Virus record (IMG/VR): IMGVR_UViG_3300042563_001995
Location: 1-49,466 of that record
DNA from: a virus
Length of the DNA stretch: 49,466 bases
Direction: 5' to 3' (one strand)
Each line of letters opens with the position of its first letter. The first letter of the stretch is position 1. Made by a program: the position numbers and the translations under genes. The notes under the pieces are model-generated. The model was not told the DNA's origin, did no database searches, and saw only the letters and a list, made by a program, of their open reading frames with translations. Shown piece by piece: positions 1-7,022 of the stretch.

Positions 1-235
1 CTGTCTGTCTGTTAACATCCATGATTTTTCTGTCTGTTGCTTGAATCATTCTTTTTTCTGATTTCAATCCTTCAATTTTGATTTCTTTAATTATTTTAAC
101 TTCTAAAGTATCAACATTTTTCACTACTTTATCTACTCTACCATTAGTGGTACAAGTTTTAAAGAACACGATAATAATTAAGAAAAACATAATTCTGTTT
201 CCCCATACATCAATAAAATTTAATATTGCTTTCAT
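1..235 (-). CDS. Small membrane-anchored protein with charged coiled tail, 3' end outside window
   Basis: Reading the minus strand from the ATG at 235 gives 78 open codons that run off the left edge of the window, so the gene is partial. The start is MKAILNFIDVWGNRIMFF, followed by one hydrophobic helix (about residues 14-25) and then a charged, Lys/Glu-rich stretch that looks helical or coiled. The layout (short N-terminus, one membrane helix, long charged tail) suggests an inner-membrane protein with a cytoplasmic or periplasmic coiled domain. It could be a small phage membrane protein or a lysis accessory (i-spanin-like), but no family is recognised. It lies downstream of the sigma-factor terminator, so it probably has its own promoter. 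A plus-strand ORF over the same bases is a shadow. Confidence 0.6.
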   Translation of the reverse strand, partial: MKAILNFIDVWGNRIMFFLIIIVFFKTCTTNGRVDKVVKNVDTLEVKIIKEIKIEGLKSEKRMIQATDRKIMDVNRQT

Positions 236-268
236 AATTTTTGTTTTAGTTTTATCATAAAAGTAAAA

Positions 269-296
269 AACCTTCTATTATAATAAATAGAAGGTT
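269..296 (-). terminator. Rho-independent terminator after sigma factor gene
   Basis: CCTTCTATT at 271-279 pairs perfectly with AATAGAAGG at 286-294, and two flanking A-T pairs extend the stem. On the minus strand the hairpin is followed by TTTTTTACTTTT. It begins ten bases after the sigma factor stop codon, so it probably ends the long minus-strand transcript. Confidence 0.8.
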
Positions 297-305
297 CTAA
301 ACTTT

Positions 306-1106
306 TTACATATATTCATACAATATGGAACTATCATTCCTTAATTTTCGTAAGGCTTTCTCTTTGATTTGTCTAACACGTTCCTTTGTTAGATTAAAAT
401 CACCACCAATATCTTCAAGAGTTCTTGGTGTTCCGGTTAGACCATAATAGTCCTCAACAATAACTTTTTCTCTATCATCCAAGACATTCAATAATGAAAT
501 CAATTGTCTCTTAAGTTCATCTTTACTATTAAAGATTTCATCCGGCATCTCTGCTTGGTCGTTTTTAATAATATCCACAAGAGTGTCTCCATCTTCATTG
601 ATACTCATATCCAAGTCAATCATTGAAGGTAGGTTTTGAAACTTATCCTCTAACTTACCACCATTAGATTCAATTGCTTTCTTAGCTCTATGTAAATCTT
701 GAACTACATTAACTGGTAGTCGTATAGTACGAGCATTATCATTTAATGATTGGAGAATTGATTGTTTAACCCACCACACAGCGTAAGATATGAATCGAAG
801 ATTCTTTGACCAATCAAAATTTTGGATTGCTTTCATTAATCCTAAATTACCTTCAGAGATTAAATCAGGGAAATCTAACCCTTGATTTTGATATTGTTTA
901 GCAACAGTAATAACAAACCGTAAATTACCCTCTAATAATTCTTGGTTCACTTCGTTAACCTCTCTTGGTGTTAAAGTTCCGGAACTAATCATTTTAGATA
1001 GTTCTCGTTCTCTTTCAGGAGTCATTACTTTAATCTTACGAATATCCTTTAAATACAAGTTAATCTCTTCTTGATTAATTGGAATACCTGAGCTTTTTTC
1101 TTTCAT
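306..1106 (-). CDS. RpoD-like sigma-70 family RNA polymerase sigma factor
   Basis: This is a 266-residue sigma factor that should direct host RNA polymerase to particular promoters. Region 1.2-like sequence occupies about residues 10-40. Region 2 lies at about 60-130 and carries NLRFVITVAKQYQNQG, DLISEGNLGLMKAIQNFDW and FISYAVWWVKQSI, the core-binding and -10 recognition helices. A region 3 follows, and region 4 (about 205-260) has the helix-turn-helix TLEDIGGDFNLTKERVRQIK. The wording is very close to the short primary sigma factor of Bacteroidota rather than to T4 gp55, which is much shorter and diverged. The long acidic first part of region 1 is missing, as in Bacteroidota RpoD. It is the last gene before a terminator and starts one base after the previous stop. 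It most likely switches transcription to a set of phage promoters; capture of a host sigma gene is an inference. Confidence 0.95.
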   Translation of the reverse strand: MKEKSSGIPINQEEINLYLKDIRKIKVMTPERERELSKMISSGTLTPREVNEVNQELLEGNLRFVITVAKQYQNQGLDFPDLISEGNLGLMKAIQNFDWSKNLRFISYAVWWVKQSILQSLNDNARTIRLPVNVVQDLHRAKKAIESNGGKLEDKFQNLPSMIDLDMSINEDGDTLVDIIKNDQAEMPDEIFNSKDELKRQLISLLNVLDDREKVIVEDYYGLTGTPRTLEDIGGDFNLTKERVRQIKEKALRKLRNDSSILYEYM

Positions 1107-1107
1107 A

Positions 1108-1683
1108 TTAATTTGAGTATTTGTTTAGTTGTGATAATTCTTTTTCCGTCAGCGAATTTAACCCTTTTTCTTTTATTTTTTCGAGTAATTCATCTAAAGA
1201 TGGACTACGTTGTTTATTTTTAATTTCATCAATGTCTGACCACTCATCTTCATCGTAGTCAAAATCAAAATTATCAATGTTTAAATTAAAAGTGTCTCGA
1301 ATTTTGTCTTGTATCATTTTTCGTACCTCAAATTCTTCTGTGTACGAATTGTTTGGTTTTTCTGACATAAAGTCATTGATACCATCATTAAAAAGATGTT
1401 TAGATATTTTTTCAGGTAAACCATATGACAAATTGTCAGATGTATATGGTAGTAAGACATACATAATGTCTCCTACATCTAAAATCATATCAACATAGTC
1501 TTTTACATCCTGATGAGAATCTAATGTTGAGATTGTGAACACAGATGACTCTGGTCCGAAATAAAAATTAAGATTGGGTGTGTCTGAAATAACACATAAT
1601 TCTTCTGCGATTTGTTCTGTAAATTCTTTTGGGTTGTCGTTTTTTGCAAAGACAAATAAAATGTATTTGGTTAATCCAATCAT
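1108..1683 (-). CDS. Hypothetical protein with DUF6576-like C-terminal motif
   Basis: This 191-residue acidic protein has no recognised enzymatic motif. The N-terminal 90 residues look like a small alpha/beta domain, starting with a beta strand (KYILFVFAK). A low-complexity acidic stretch follows (DNFDFDYDEDEWSDIDE). The last 32 residues, SPSLDELLEKIKEKGLNSLT plus EKELSQL, match the short helical tail seen at the C-terminus of many Bacteroidota proteins, such as rhomboid-family proteins annotated with DUF6576; this comparison is from memory. The gene directly precedes the sigma factor with a one-base gap and has a good Bacteroidota-type promoter upstream, so the pair is probably co-transcribed and co-regulated. 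A role as an anti-sigma or accessory factor is possible but nothing in the sequence shows it. Confidence 0.85.
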   Translation of the reverse strand: MIGLTKYILFVFAKNDNPKEFTEQIAEELCVISDTPNLNFYFGPESSVFTISTLDSHQDVKDYVDMILDVGDIMYVLLPYTSDNLSYGLPEKISKHLFNDGINDFMSEKPNNSYTEEFEVRKMIQDKIRDTFNLNIDNFDFDYDEDEWSDIDEIKNKQRSPSLDELLEKIKEKGLNSLTEKELSQLNKYSN

Positions 1684-1714
1684 ATGTTATACGTTTAAGT
1701 TATAAATTATGTTA

Positions 1715-1746
1715 CAAATGTAGTGAAATTATTTAGATATACTCAA
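1715..1746 (-). promoter_or_regulatory. Bacteroidota-type promoter for the hypothetical/sigma pair
   Basis: On the minus strand TTG (1746-1744), a 21-base spacer and TACATTTG (1722-1715) fit the Bacteroidota consensus TTG-N17-23-TAnnTTTG. The predicted transcript would start about 25 bases before the ATG at 1683. A GTTATG-AGC-CATAAC inverted repeat at 1777-1791 lies about 30 bases upstream and could be an operator; that part is inference. Confidence 0.6.
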
Positions 1747-1801
1747 TAATTATATAAAATTTTTTTCTTCCATAGGGTTATGAGCCATAACAAATAAATT
1801 A

Positions 1802-2491
1802 TTATAAATAAGTATCTGAATTAAACACTCTAACTTTTTCTGAGGTATGTTTTGAAAACGATAATAAATCTTCTTTAGTATATGAATCACCATCAATTAA
1901 AACAAAAAATGATACGTTTTCATTAGGATTTGATTCACAAAATTTTAAAGATGACTTTAAAAATTGAACTATTTCGGATTTAGCACTATTTTGCCCCCCT
2001 CCTTGGTTAAAGGTTGTTTTTCCTAGCCCATAATCAATATGCCCATTTTCTTTTTCAACTTTATAATCAAAACTTCGAGAAGTTTCCCCTTCTATTTTTT
2101 CATACGTAAGTTTTGTCGAATTTTTACTGAATCTAGGTGCAATAGAATTACCCATTTTTTCAATTTCAACTCCCTTAGACTTTAAATGCTCTAATTGAAC
2201 TTTTTCACTGATATTTTGTCGGGTTATTTCAATGGCAAATTGAACGATTGCATATGTATCTTTAACAGTTGTAATATCTAATAAAACATCGTTTACTACT
2301 TTATCAAGGTAGTTTTTTTTAATGTAGTTTTCAATTTTTTTCAACAAGTTTTTTTGTGGTTTAGTTTTACCAATACCTCCGTTGTCCAATATTTGTTGAG
2401 ACCACTTTACAACATTTTTTTGGTTTTCTTTAACTTTTAATTTGTGGGTATTCCAATATCTATCGGAATGTGTCAATATTTCTGTCTTCAT
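1802..2491 (-). CDS. Probable type II restriction endonuclease (PD-(D/E)XK fold)
   Basis: This 229-residue protein follows a DNA methyltransferase gene by 32 bases on the same strand, the usual layout of a type II restriction-modification pair. In the C-terminal third the order FDY (141-143), a D at 153, FNQGGGQNSAKSE (161-173) and VSFFVLIDGDSY (193-204) recalls DpnII/MboI-like and other type II enzymes. Those have FD...IE-x-NFY-GGGSK-xE followed by an FIWITDG strand and a final helix. The canonical ExK triplet is not obvious: D153 is followed by YG, so the catalytic set may be diverged or the enzyme inactive. The N-terminal 130 residues are Lys-rich and helical, probably the DNA-binding part. 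The assignment rests on pattern and context, not on a search. The alternative is an unrelated phage nuclease. Confidence 0.55.
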   Translation of the reverse strand: MKTEILTHSDRYWNTHKLKVKENQKNVVKWSQQILDNGGIGKTKPQKNLLKKIENYIKKNYLDKVVNDVLLDITTVKDTYAIVQFAIEITRQNISEKVQLEHLKSKGVEIEKMGNSIAPRFSKNSTKLTYEKIEGETSRSFDYKVEKENGHIDYGLGKTTFNQGGGQNSAKSEIVQFLKSSLKFCESNPNENVSFFVLIDGDSYTKEDLLSFSKHTSEKVRVFNSDTYL

Positions 2492-2523
2492 CTCATTTTT
2501 TTTTAAAAAGTAAACAAATAAAA

Positions 2524-3402
2524 TTAAAGAGTCAAATTTTTTTTATTTAAACTCTCTTTTGTAATATATTCATTCAATATAGTTTCATTTTTTATAACAC
2601 CAACTAATCTTCTATCACAAATATCACAATAAGTTTCATCCAATTCAGAACCAATCCAATTTCTACCCAACTGTATTGATAACTTAGCCGTTGTTCCTGA
2701 ACCCATAAAAGGGTCGTAAACTAAATCATCTTCTTTAGTCCACGTAATAATATGTTTTGCGGCCAATTCTTCCGGAAAAATTGCAGGATGTTCAAACGCA
2801 ACAATATCTTTGGTAGACTTATTCATTCCATTTTTAATTAACCATATATTATTTTCAATACCATATTCATTAACCGGTTTACCATTAAACCCTGGTATCA
2901 TTTCACCGTCAGCGTTTCTGAATTTTCTTGAGTTCCTTACCGCTCCCGCTGTTACATTTTTCTTCATAATTGGGTTAAAAGTGTTTGGTTTACCCTTTGA
3001 GAATACAAACATATATTCAAATGTCTGATTATATCTAGTTTTTTGAGGAAAAGGTGTTCCAGTTTTTTGGTATATCATTGTGTCGTACAAATCAAACCCA
3101 CATTCTTTAAAGAAAAGTGCTTGTCTAAATGATGTTCCTGTTTCACTACCTTTATTTGTAGCGTCACCAACAACCCAAACAACTACACCACCTTTTTTAG
3201 TTATTCTAAATAATTCTTTTGCAATATCTTCAAATGGGAATGAATATCCGTTAAATTTTGTTTTATTCCCACTTAAATGAGCGTTATAAGTCCTTAAATC
3301 ATCATAAGGTGGCGATGTTAAAGTTAAATCTATTAAACCATCACTTATTTTAGACATTGTTATTAAACAGTCTTCATTATACATTCTATTATTCTCTACC
3401 AT
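2524..3402 (-). CDS. Site-specific DNA methyltransferase (N4-cytosine/N6-adenine, beta class)
   Basis: This 292-residue S-adenosylmethionine-dependent amino-methyltransferase has catalytic motif IV TSPPYDDL at residues 29-36. The S-adenosylmethionine motif I, DPFMGSGTTA, comes near the C-terminus at about 229-238. This order, with the target-recognition region between, defines the beta class. SPPY is compatible with either N4-cytosine or N6-adenine methylation. Motif X-like NRMYNEDCLITM precedes motif IV. It modifies DNA, either to shield the phage genome from host restriction or as the partner of the endonuclease-like gene that follows. The order, methyltransferase first, would protect DNA before the nuclease is made. 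A TTAGACAT motif touches the start codon at 3403-3410. A start at Met7 (3384) is also possible. The recognition site cannot be read from the sequence. Confidence 0.93.
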   Translation of the reverse strand: MVENNRMYNEDCLITMSKISDGLIDLTLTSPPYDDLRTYNAHLSGNKTKFNGYSFPFEDIAKELFRITKKGGVVVWVVGDATNKGSETGTSFRQALFFKECGFDLYDTMIYQKTGTPFPQKTRYNQTFEYMFVFSKGKPNTFNPIMKKNVTAGAVRNSRKFRNADGEMIPGFNGKPVNEYGIENNIWLIKNGMNKSTKDIVAFEHPAIFPEELAAKHIITWTKEDDLVYDPFMGSGTTAKLSIQLGRNWIGSELDETYCDICDRRLVGVIKNETILNEYITKESLNKKNLTL

Positions 3403-3440
3403 ATGTCTAACTATAATTAATTAATCTTAAAGTTTCCACA

Positions 3441-5810
3441 TTATTGGGAAACATAACTTATATTTTCTTCTTTTCTAATTCTTACCACGTTATCCGCCCA
3501 ATTTGTTACTAATGGGTTGTGTGTAATAACAAATATCTTCTCAAAGTATTCTTTAATCTTACTAAAGAATTCCGATACCATCTCCAAGTTGTCGTTGGAT
3601 ATCTTTCCGAACACCTCGTCGAATACAACAACGTTAGCTCTTGGTAATGAACATATCTTACTCAACACAGCTCTTAACGCTAGTGATGCAATAGTTCTTT
3701 CATACCCGGAACCGGAAGACATTGGTTTCTCAACTTGAGTGTTGTTATCAATCATAAGGAAGTCTACTTCATTTTTATCATTAATCTTAACCTCTAATCT
3801 GAAGTGACAACTATCCTCTAACAATCGTTGAAGTTCACTGTTGATAAGTGGCATCATCGTCTTCATTATAAGTTTAGTCACACCATTCTTACCAAATATT
3901 TCCAAATAGATTTTATAGATTCTTTCTCTCTCCGCCTCTTCAGCAATCTTTCTAATTGTTTCCAAGTTAGAAGTTATCTTAGTTGTTAGATTAGTTATCG
4001 TAAACTTATTGTTTGAGATACTAGTTTCAATAGTTTTCTTCTCACCCTCAAGTTCATCAATTCTGATTCCTGCTTTAATTAACAATCCATCTGTTTTGTT
4101 GTTTTCAATAATCTTATCCTGAACCTCAGAGTATCTTTCCAATTTGGTTTTCAACGCATCAATCATCAATTGGAAACGTTCGACACTTAATTCGTATTTT
4201 TCTTTGATAAGTTTGTTTTTCTCATACTCATCAAACTCTTTTTTAAGATTAACAAAACTTAACTCTTTGCTGGTTAAATCCTGCATTAACCCTTCTAATT
4301 CCCCTTTGTGCGTGATAAATCCGGCAAGTTCCCCAATTTTTGCATTGGTAATTGCCGCGTTCATCAGTTCAATACCACAGTGTTCACATTTGATTCCACC
4401 ATCAACAGAACTTTTAAGTTCTTCAATACTTTTAATCTTTGCGTTGTTCTCCGCTTGTTTGGTAATCAAATCCTTAATCTCTTGTTTTACCTCATCGTGT
4501 TTGTCCTCGTGGTAAAATTCAGATGGTTCAACAACCTTAACCCCATCTCTATCAGAAATAGATTTAGATTTTTGGGTCGACAACCCAATAATTTCTTCCT
4601 GAATCTTGTCCGGTGATACCGTCATCAATTCATTATCAATGTTGTGTTTGGATTTTAACAACCCATCACGATACTCCTGACCCTTAACAATTCTTGCTTT
4701 CGCATCTTCCAATTGAGTATCCAATGTGATATTACTCTCCGTTAGAGTATCAATTGTATCTTGACTAGTTTGGTTATCCGTTTTAAGTTCTTCAGAGTTA
4801 TAAATGTTTGACAACATTCCTTTGGAGAAGTCACTATAAATTTCTTTAGCAGCTTCTTCCTTTCGTTTAAGAAAATCCAACCCCATAAACCTTGAAAGAA
4901 CTTGACCCCTCGCCGTAGGTTTGGCATCAATTAGTTCTTCCAAGTTGGTGGCAGTGGTTAGGATGGTCATTAAGAAGTCCTCTTTGGTTCCGATAGATGT
5001 TTTGATAAACGCCTCGGTCTCTCTTCGTTGTTCTCCGGTGAAGTTCTGCAAACTACCATCAGACAATCTTTTGTAGAAGTCCAACTCGGTCTTAACCGTC
5101 CATTCATTTTTCTTTGATAACTTTCTCTCAATATTTCTCAATATGATATACTCCTCACCATCGATTGTAATCTCACCTTTTACGGCAACTTTGTTTCTCT
5201 CGGTAAACCTGTTAAATATTTCCTCCGCTTTGGATGTCTTGGTTGTCTCATTAAAGAATAAAAACATAAGTAAATCCACAGTCAAAACTGTTTTACCCCC
5301 AAAGTTAGGTGGGTTTGATTCAACAACCGTAATCCCATCACACTTCTCAAAATCTATCTTCTGATTCTCACCATAGGATAAAAAGTTTGAGAACTCAATA
5401 TTCCTAATATACCATCTCTTAAACGGAGTGGCGTCGGTTTGGTCCTGTAACAATTTATTATCCACAATACTGTTAAGTTGGTAGATATCGTCGTAGTGTT
5501 CCATATTCCCTTTTGACTCCAAGAATGAACGAACTAATTCTAATTGATAGTTCTCATCCAAGATGTTAAAGGATATGTCTACGGTATGTGTGGTGTCCTC
5601 AGCAACCTTTGTCTTTGTAATAACATTAACATTGGTTGTGTTGTACTTCTTTTGAAAGTAATGACGAACACTCTTTATTTTTTCTTGAGTAAAGTTTTCA
5701 GCATAATCCTCCCATACAATCTGTAAGTAAGGATTATCAAAACTTGTGATATCTAAATCTTTTATCATTATTGTGTAATTAAATTGAGGTGGGGGATTGA
5801 ATAAATCCAT
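3441..5810 (-). CDS. gp46: Rad50/SbcC-type recombination ATPase, T4 gp46-like
   Basis: This is the ATPase half of the Mre11-Rad50 (gp47-gp46) complex that processes double-strand ends for recombination and replication. Counting from an upstream TTG at 5828, the P-loop SNPPNFGGKT lies at about 171-180, the zinc hook CEHC at about 479-482 within long coiled coils, the signature SSGSGYERTIASL at about 706, Walker B VVVFDEVFGK at about 736, and the H-loop FVITHN after it. The ATG at 5810 (MDLFNPPPQ) is chosen over the TTG. Two oddities stand out. About 135 residues precede the usual start of the ATPase head. The first Gly of the Walker A consensus is Pro. The partner nuclease gp47 is at 7735-8520 in the same block. 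ATP-driven end processing is known for the family; the role of the extension is not known. Confidence 0.93.
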   Translation of the reverse strand: MDLFNPPPQFNYTIMIKDLDITSFDNPYLQIVWEDYAENFTQEKIKSVRHYFQKKYNTTNVNVITKTKVAEDTTHTVDISFNILDENYQLELVRSFLESKGNMEHYDDIYQLNSIVDNKLLQDQTDATPFKRWYIRNIEFSNFLSYGENQKIDFEKCDGITVVESNPPNFGGKTVLTVDLLMFLFFNETTKTSKAEEIFNRFTERNKVAVKGEITIDGEEYIILRNIERKLSKKNEWTVKTELDFYKRLSDGSLQNFTGEQRRETEAFIKTSIGTKEDFLMTILTTATNLEELIDAKPTARGQVLSRFMGLDFLKRKEEAAKEIYSDFSKGMLSNIYNSEELKTDNQTSQDTIDTLTESNITLDTQLEDAKARIVKGQEYRDGLLKSKHNIDNELMTVSPDKIQEEIIGLSTQKSKSISDRDGVKVVEPSEFYHEDKHDEVKQEIKDLITKQAENNAKIKSIEELKSSVDGGIKCEHCGIELMNAAITNAKIGELAGFITHKGELEGLMQDLTSKELSFVNLKKEFDEYEKNKLIKEKYELSVERFQLMIDALKTKLERYSEVQDKIIENNKTDGLLIKAGIRIDELEGEKKTIETSISNNKFTITNLTTKITSNLETIRKIAEEAERERIYKIYLEIFGKNGVTKLIMKTMMPLINSELQRLLEDSCHFRLEVKINDKNEVDFLMIDNNTQVEKPMSSGSGYERTIASLALRAVLSKICSLPRANVVVFDEVFGKISNDNLEMVSEFFSKIKEYFEKIFVITHNPLVTNWADNVVRIRKEENISYVSQ

Positions 5811-5817
5811 TTGATGA

Positions 5818-5857
5818 ATGTCTAACAAATGTCTAAACGATGTCTAAAAATGTCTAA
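5818..5857 (-). repeat. Four phased TTAGACAT motifs in front of the gp46-like gene
   Basis: TTAGACAT (ATGTCTAA on the plus strand) occurs at 5818-5825, 5829-5836, 5840-5847 and 5850-5857, with spacings of 11, 11 and 10 bases, close to one helical turn. The array fills the gap between the stop of the upstream 89-residue gene and the ATG at 5810. A fifth copy sits at 3403-3410 against the methyltransferase start codon. It could bind a repressor or be an RNA element controlling translation; which one is not known. Confidence 0.6.
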
Positions 5858-6123
5858 ACCGATTGTGGGGTTACAACCTCAGCATCTGTTACGTTAATTT
5901 CATTTGTTTCCCCAACAATTACATCACTAAGAACCTCAGCGTTTAATTCAGTTGTTTCACCATTTTCATTTTGGTATTGAGCTTTTAACTCCTCCATTTG
6001 TTTTTCAAACATTTCAGTATACTCCGCTTGAGCTTTTTTTCTTAATCCTCTAAGAGCATTGTTTCTTGTTGTTACTCTTGCTTTGTGAGCTTTTGCTCCA
6101 CCACGTAATTTTGACTTTGGCAT
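5854..6123 (-). CDS. Small hypothetical protein with basic N-terminus
   Basis: This 89-residue protein is not recognised. The first 33 residues are strongly basic (MPKSKLRGGAKAHKARVTTR followed by more Arg/Lys), which suggests nucleic acid binding. A helix of about 20 residues (AEYTEMFEKQMEELKAQYQN) and an acidic tail without aromatic residues follow. The charge split resembles small histone-like or ribosome-associated phage proteins, but no function is shown. It sits in the replication block, 16 bases after its neighbour, and its stop codon overlaps the last TTAGACAT repeat. Translation of this gene could therefore affect use of that element. Confidence 0.8.
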   Translation of the reverse strand: MPKSKLRGGAKAHKARVTTRNNALRGLRKKAQAEYTEMFEKQMEELKAQYQNENGETTELNAEVLSDVIVGETNEINVTDAEVVTPQSV

Positions 6124-6139
6124 AATTGTATTTATTTAT

Positions 6140-6664
6140 TTAATTGTTATTTAATTCGTTATTCATTTGTTCTCGTATTTCCTCTAATGTTATTCCAGGT
6201 TCATTATTAATTCGTTCTTTAACCTCACTAGTCAGTCTATCAATAATGTCTTGACCTAAGTTCTTATCTCTATCAGATAACCCCATATGATTAGGACTCT
6301 CACCACCTTCATCATCATTACGATAATAATCCAACCAATCCGGTCTTTCTTGAACTTTAATACTCTCAACTTTCTTAATCATTTTTTGAACTTCCGTTTC
6401 AGACCCTTTTAACATTTTAGATATCTGAACCTTTCGTTCAATATTTCTAAACCTATTATAATAATCATTAGTCTTCGCTCCGTGGAAGTTAATATCAGTT
6501 TTATTATCTTCCAAGTAATATATGATATCAACAATTTCATCACTGTCATCATTAATTCCCATATCATTTACCAACTGAAAGAAATCATCACATTTAATAA
6601 CCTTTCTAGTCTCAGTTTTATCTTTTAAAAACTTAATTACAAAATCACCTAATTTATTTTCCAT
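6140..6664 (-). CDS. Hypothetical acidic protein in the recombination block
   Basis: This 174-residue, highly charged and mostly helical protein has no recognised motif. Residues 1-60 (FVIKFLKDKTETRKVIKCDD and onward) look like a compact helical domain. Residues 75-110 are Lys/Glu-rich helix. The C-terminal 40 residues (DIIDRLTSEVKERINNEPGI) form another amphipathic helix. A disordered Gly/Asp segment (YRNDDEGGESPNHMG) links them. There is no signal peptide or membrane segment, so it should be cytoplasmic. It lies between the small membrane protein and the basic 89-residue protein, within three bases of the former, so it is probably translated from the same mRNA as the gp46/gp47 genes. A recombination accessory role is only suggested by position. 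Confidence 0.85.
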   Translation of the reverse strand: MENKLGDFVIKFLKDKTETRKVIKCDDFFQLVNDMGINDDSDEIVDIIYYLEDNKTDINFHGAKTNDYYNRFRNIERKVQISKMLKGSETEVQKMIKKVESIKVQERPDWLDYYRNDDEGGESPNHMGLSDRDKNLGQDIIDRLTSEVKERINNEPGITLEEIREQMNNELNNN

Positions 6665-6667
6665 ATC

Positions 6668-7021
6668 TTAATTTTTTGTTGGTCTATTTTCTTCAAACCA
6701 TTCCACGATTGAATTGATTGTCCACACTGAACCTGACGCTAACATACCATCAAAGAACCAAGAACACCAACTTGGAACTCCTAACATTTCGTGTACTGGT
6801 GAATATAAGAAAATCCCAAAAAAGAATCCAATCCATACTGATGCACACATCATACATTTAATCATATCACTCACAAATATAAAAAATCCTCGAAAAGGAA
6901 AATGTGGTGTGTTCGATGCTTTGTTAATTGAGTTTCTCGGTCCATTAAAGATACTTCCGTAAACGATTATGTTAGTCATACCGTAAGCCATAATCATCCA
7001 TAATAATAATTGTGTTATCAT
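6668..7021 (-). CDS. Small membrane protein, DUF1360-like
   Basis: This protein of about 117 residues has a hydrophobic N-terminus (MITQLLLWMIMAYGMTNIIV), a second segment with KCMMCASVWIGFFFGIFL, and a C-terminal helix. The CxxC-x-VWxGF pattern resembles the DUF1360 family of small phage and bacterial membrane proteins, which carry a CPYC-x-VWxG signature; this is from memory. It should sit in the cytoplasmic membrane, and its function is unknown. The start at 7021 leaves one base after the stop of the preceding gene. An ATG at 7036 (MKQCSM) would overlap that gene by 14 bases and is also possible. Two internal Cys residues at the membrane edge could be redox-active or bind metal. Confidence 0.75.
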   Translation of the reverse strand: MITQLLLWMIMAYGMTNIIVYGSIFNGPRNSINKASNTPHFPFRGFFIFVSDMIKCMMCASVWIGFFFGIFLYSPVHEMLGVPSWCSWFFDGMLASGSVWTINSIVEWFEENRPTKN

Positions 7022-7022
7022 A

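Noticed and set aside
78-260. Plus-strand hydrophobic ORF at the left edge
   Set aside because: The minus-strand frame at 1-235 has a better start and a sensible membrane-plus-charged-tail architecture; the plus frame is its shadow.
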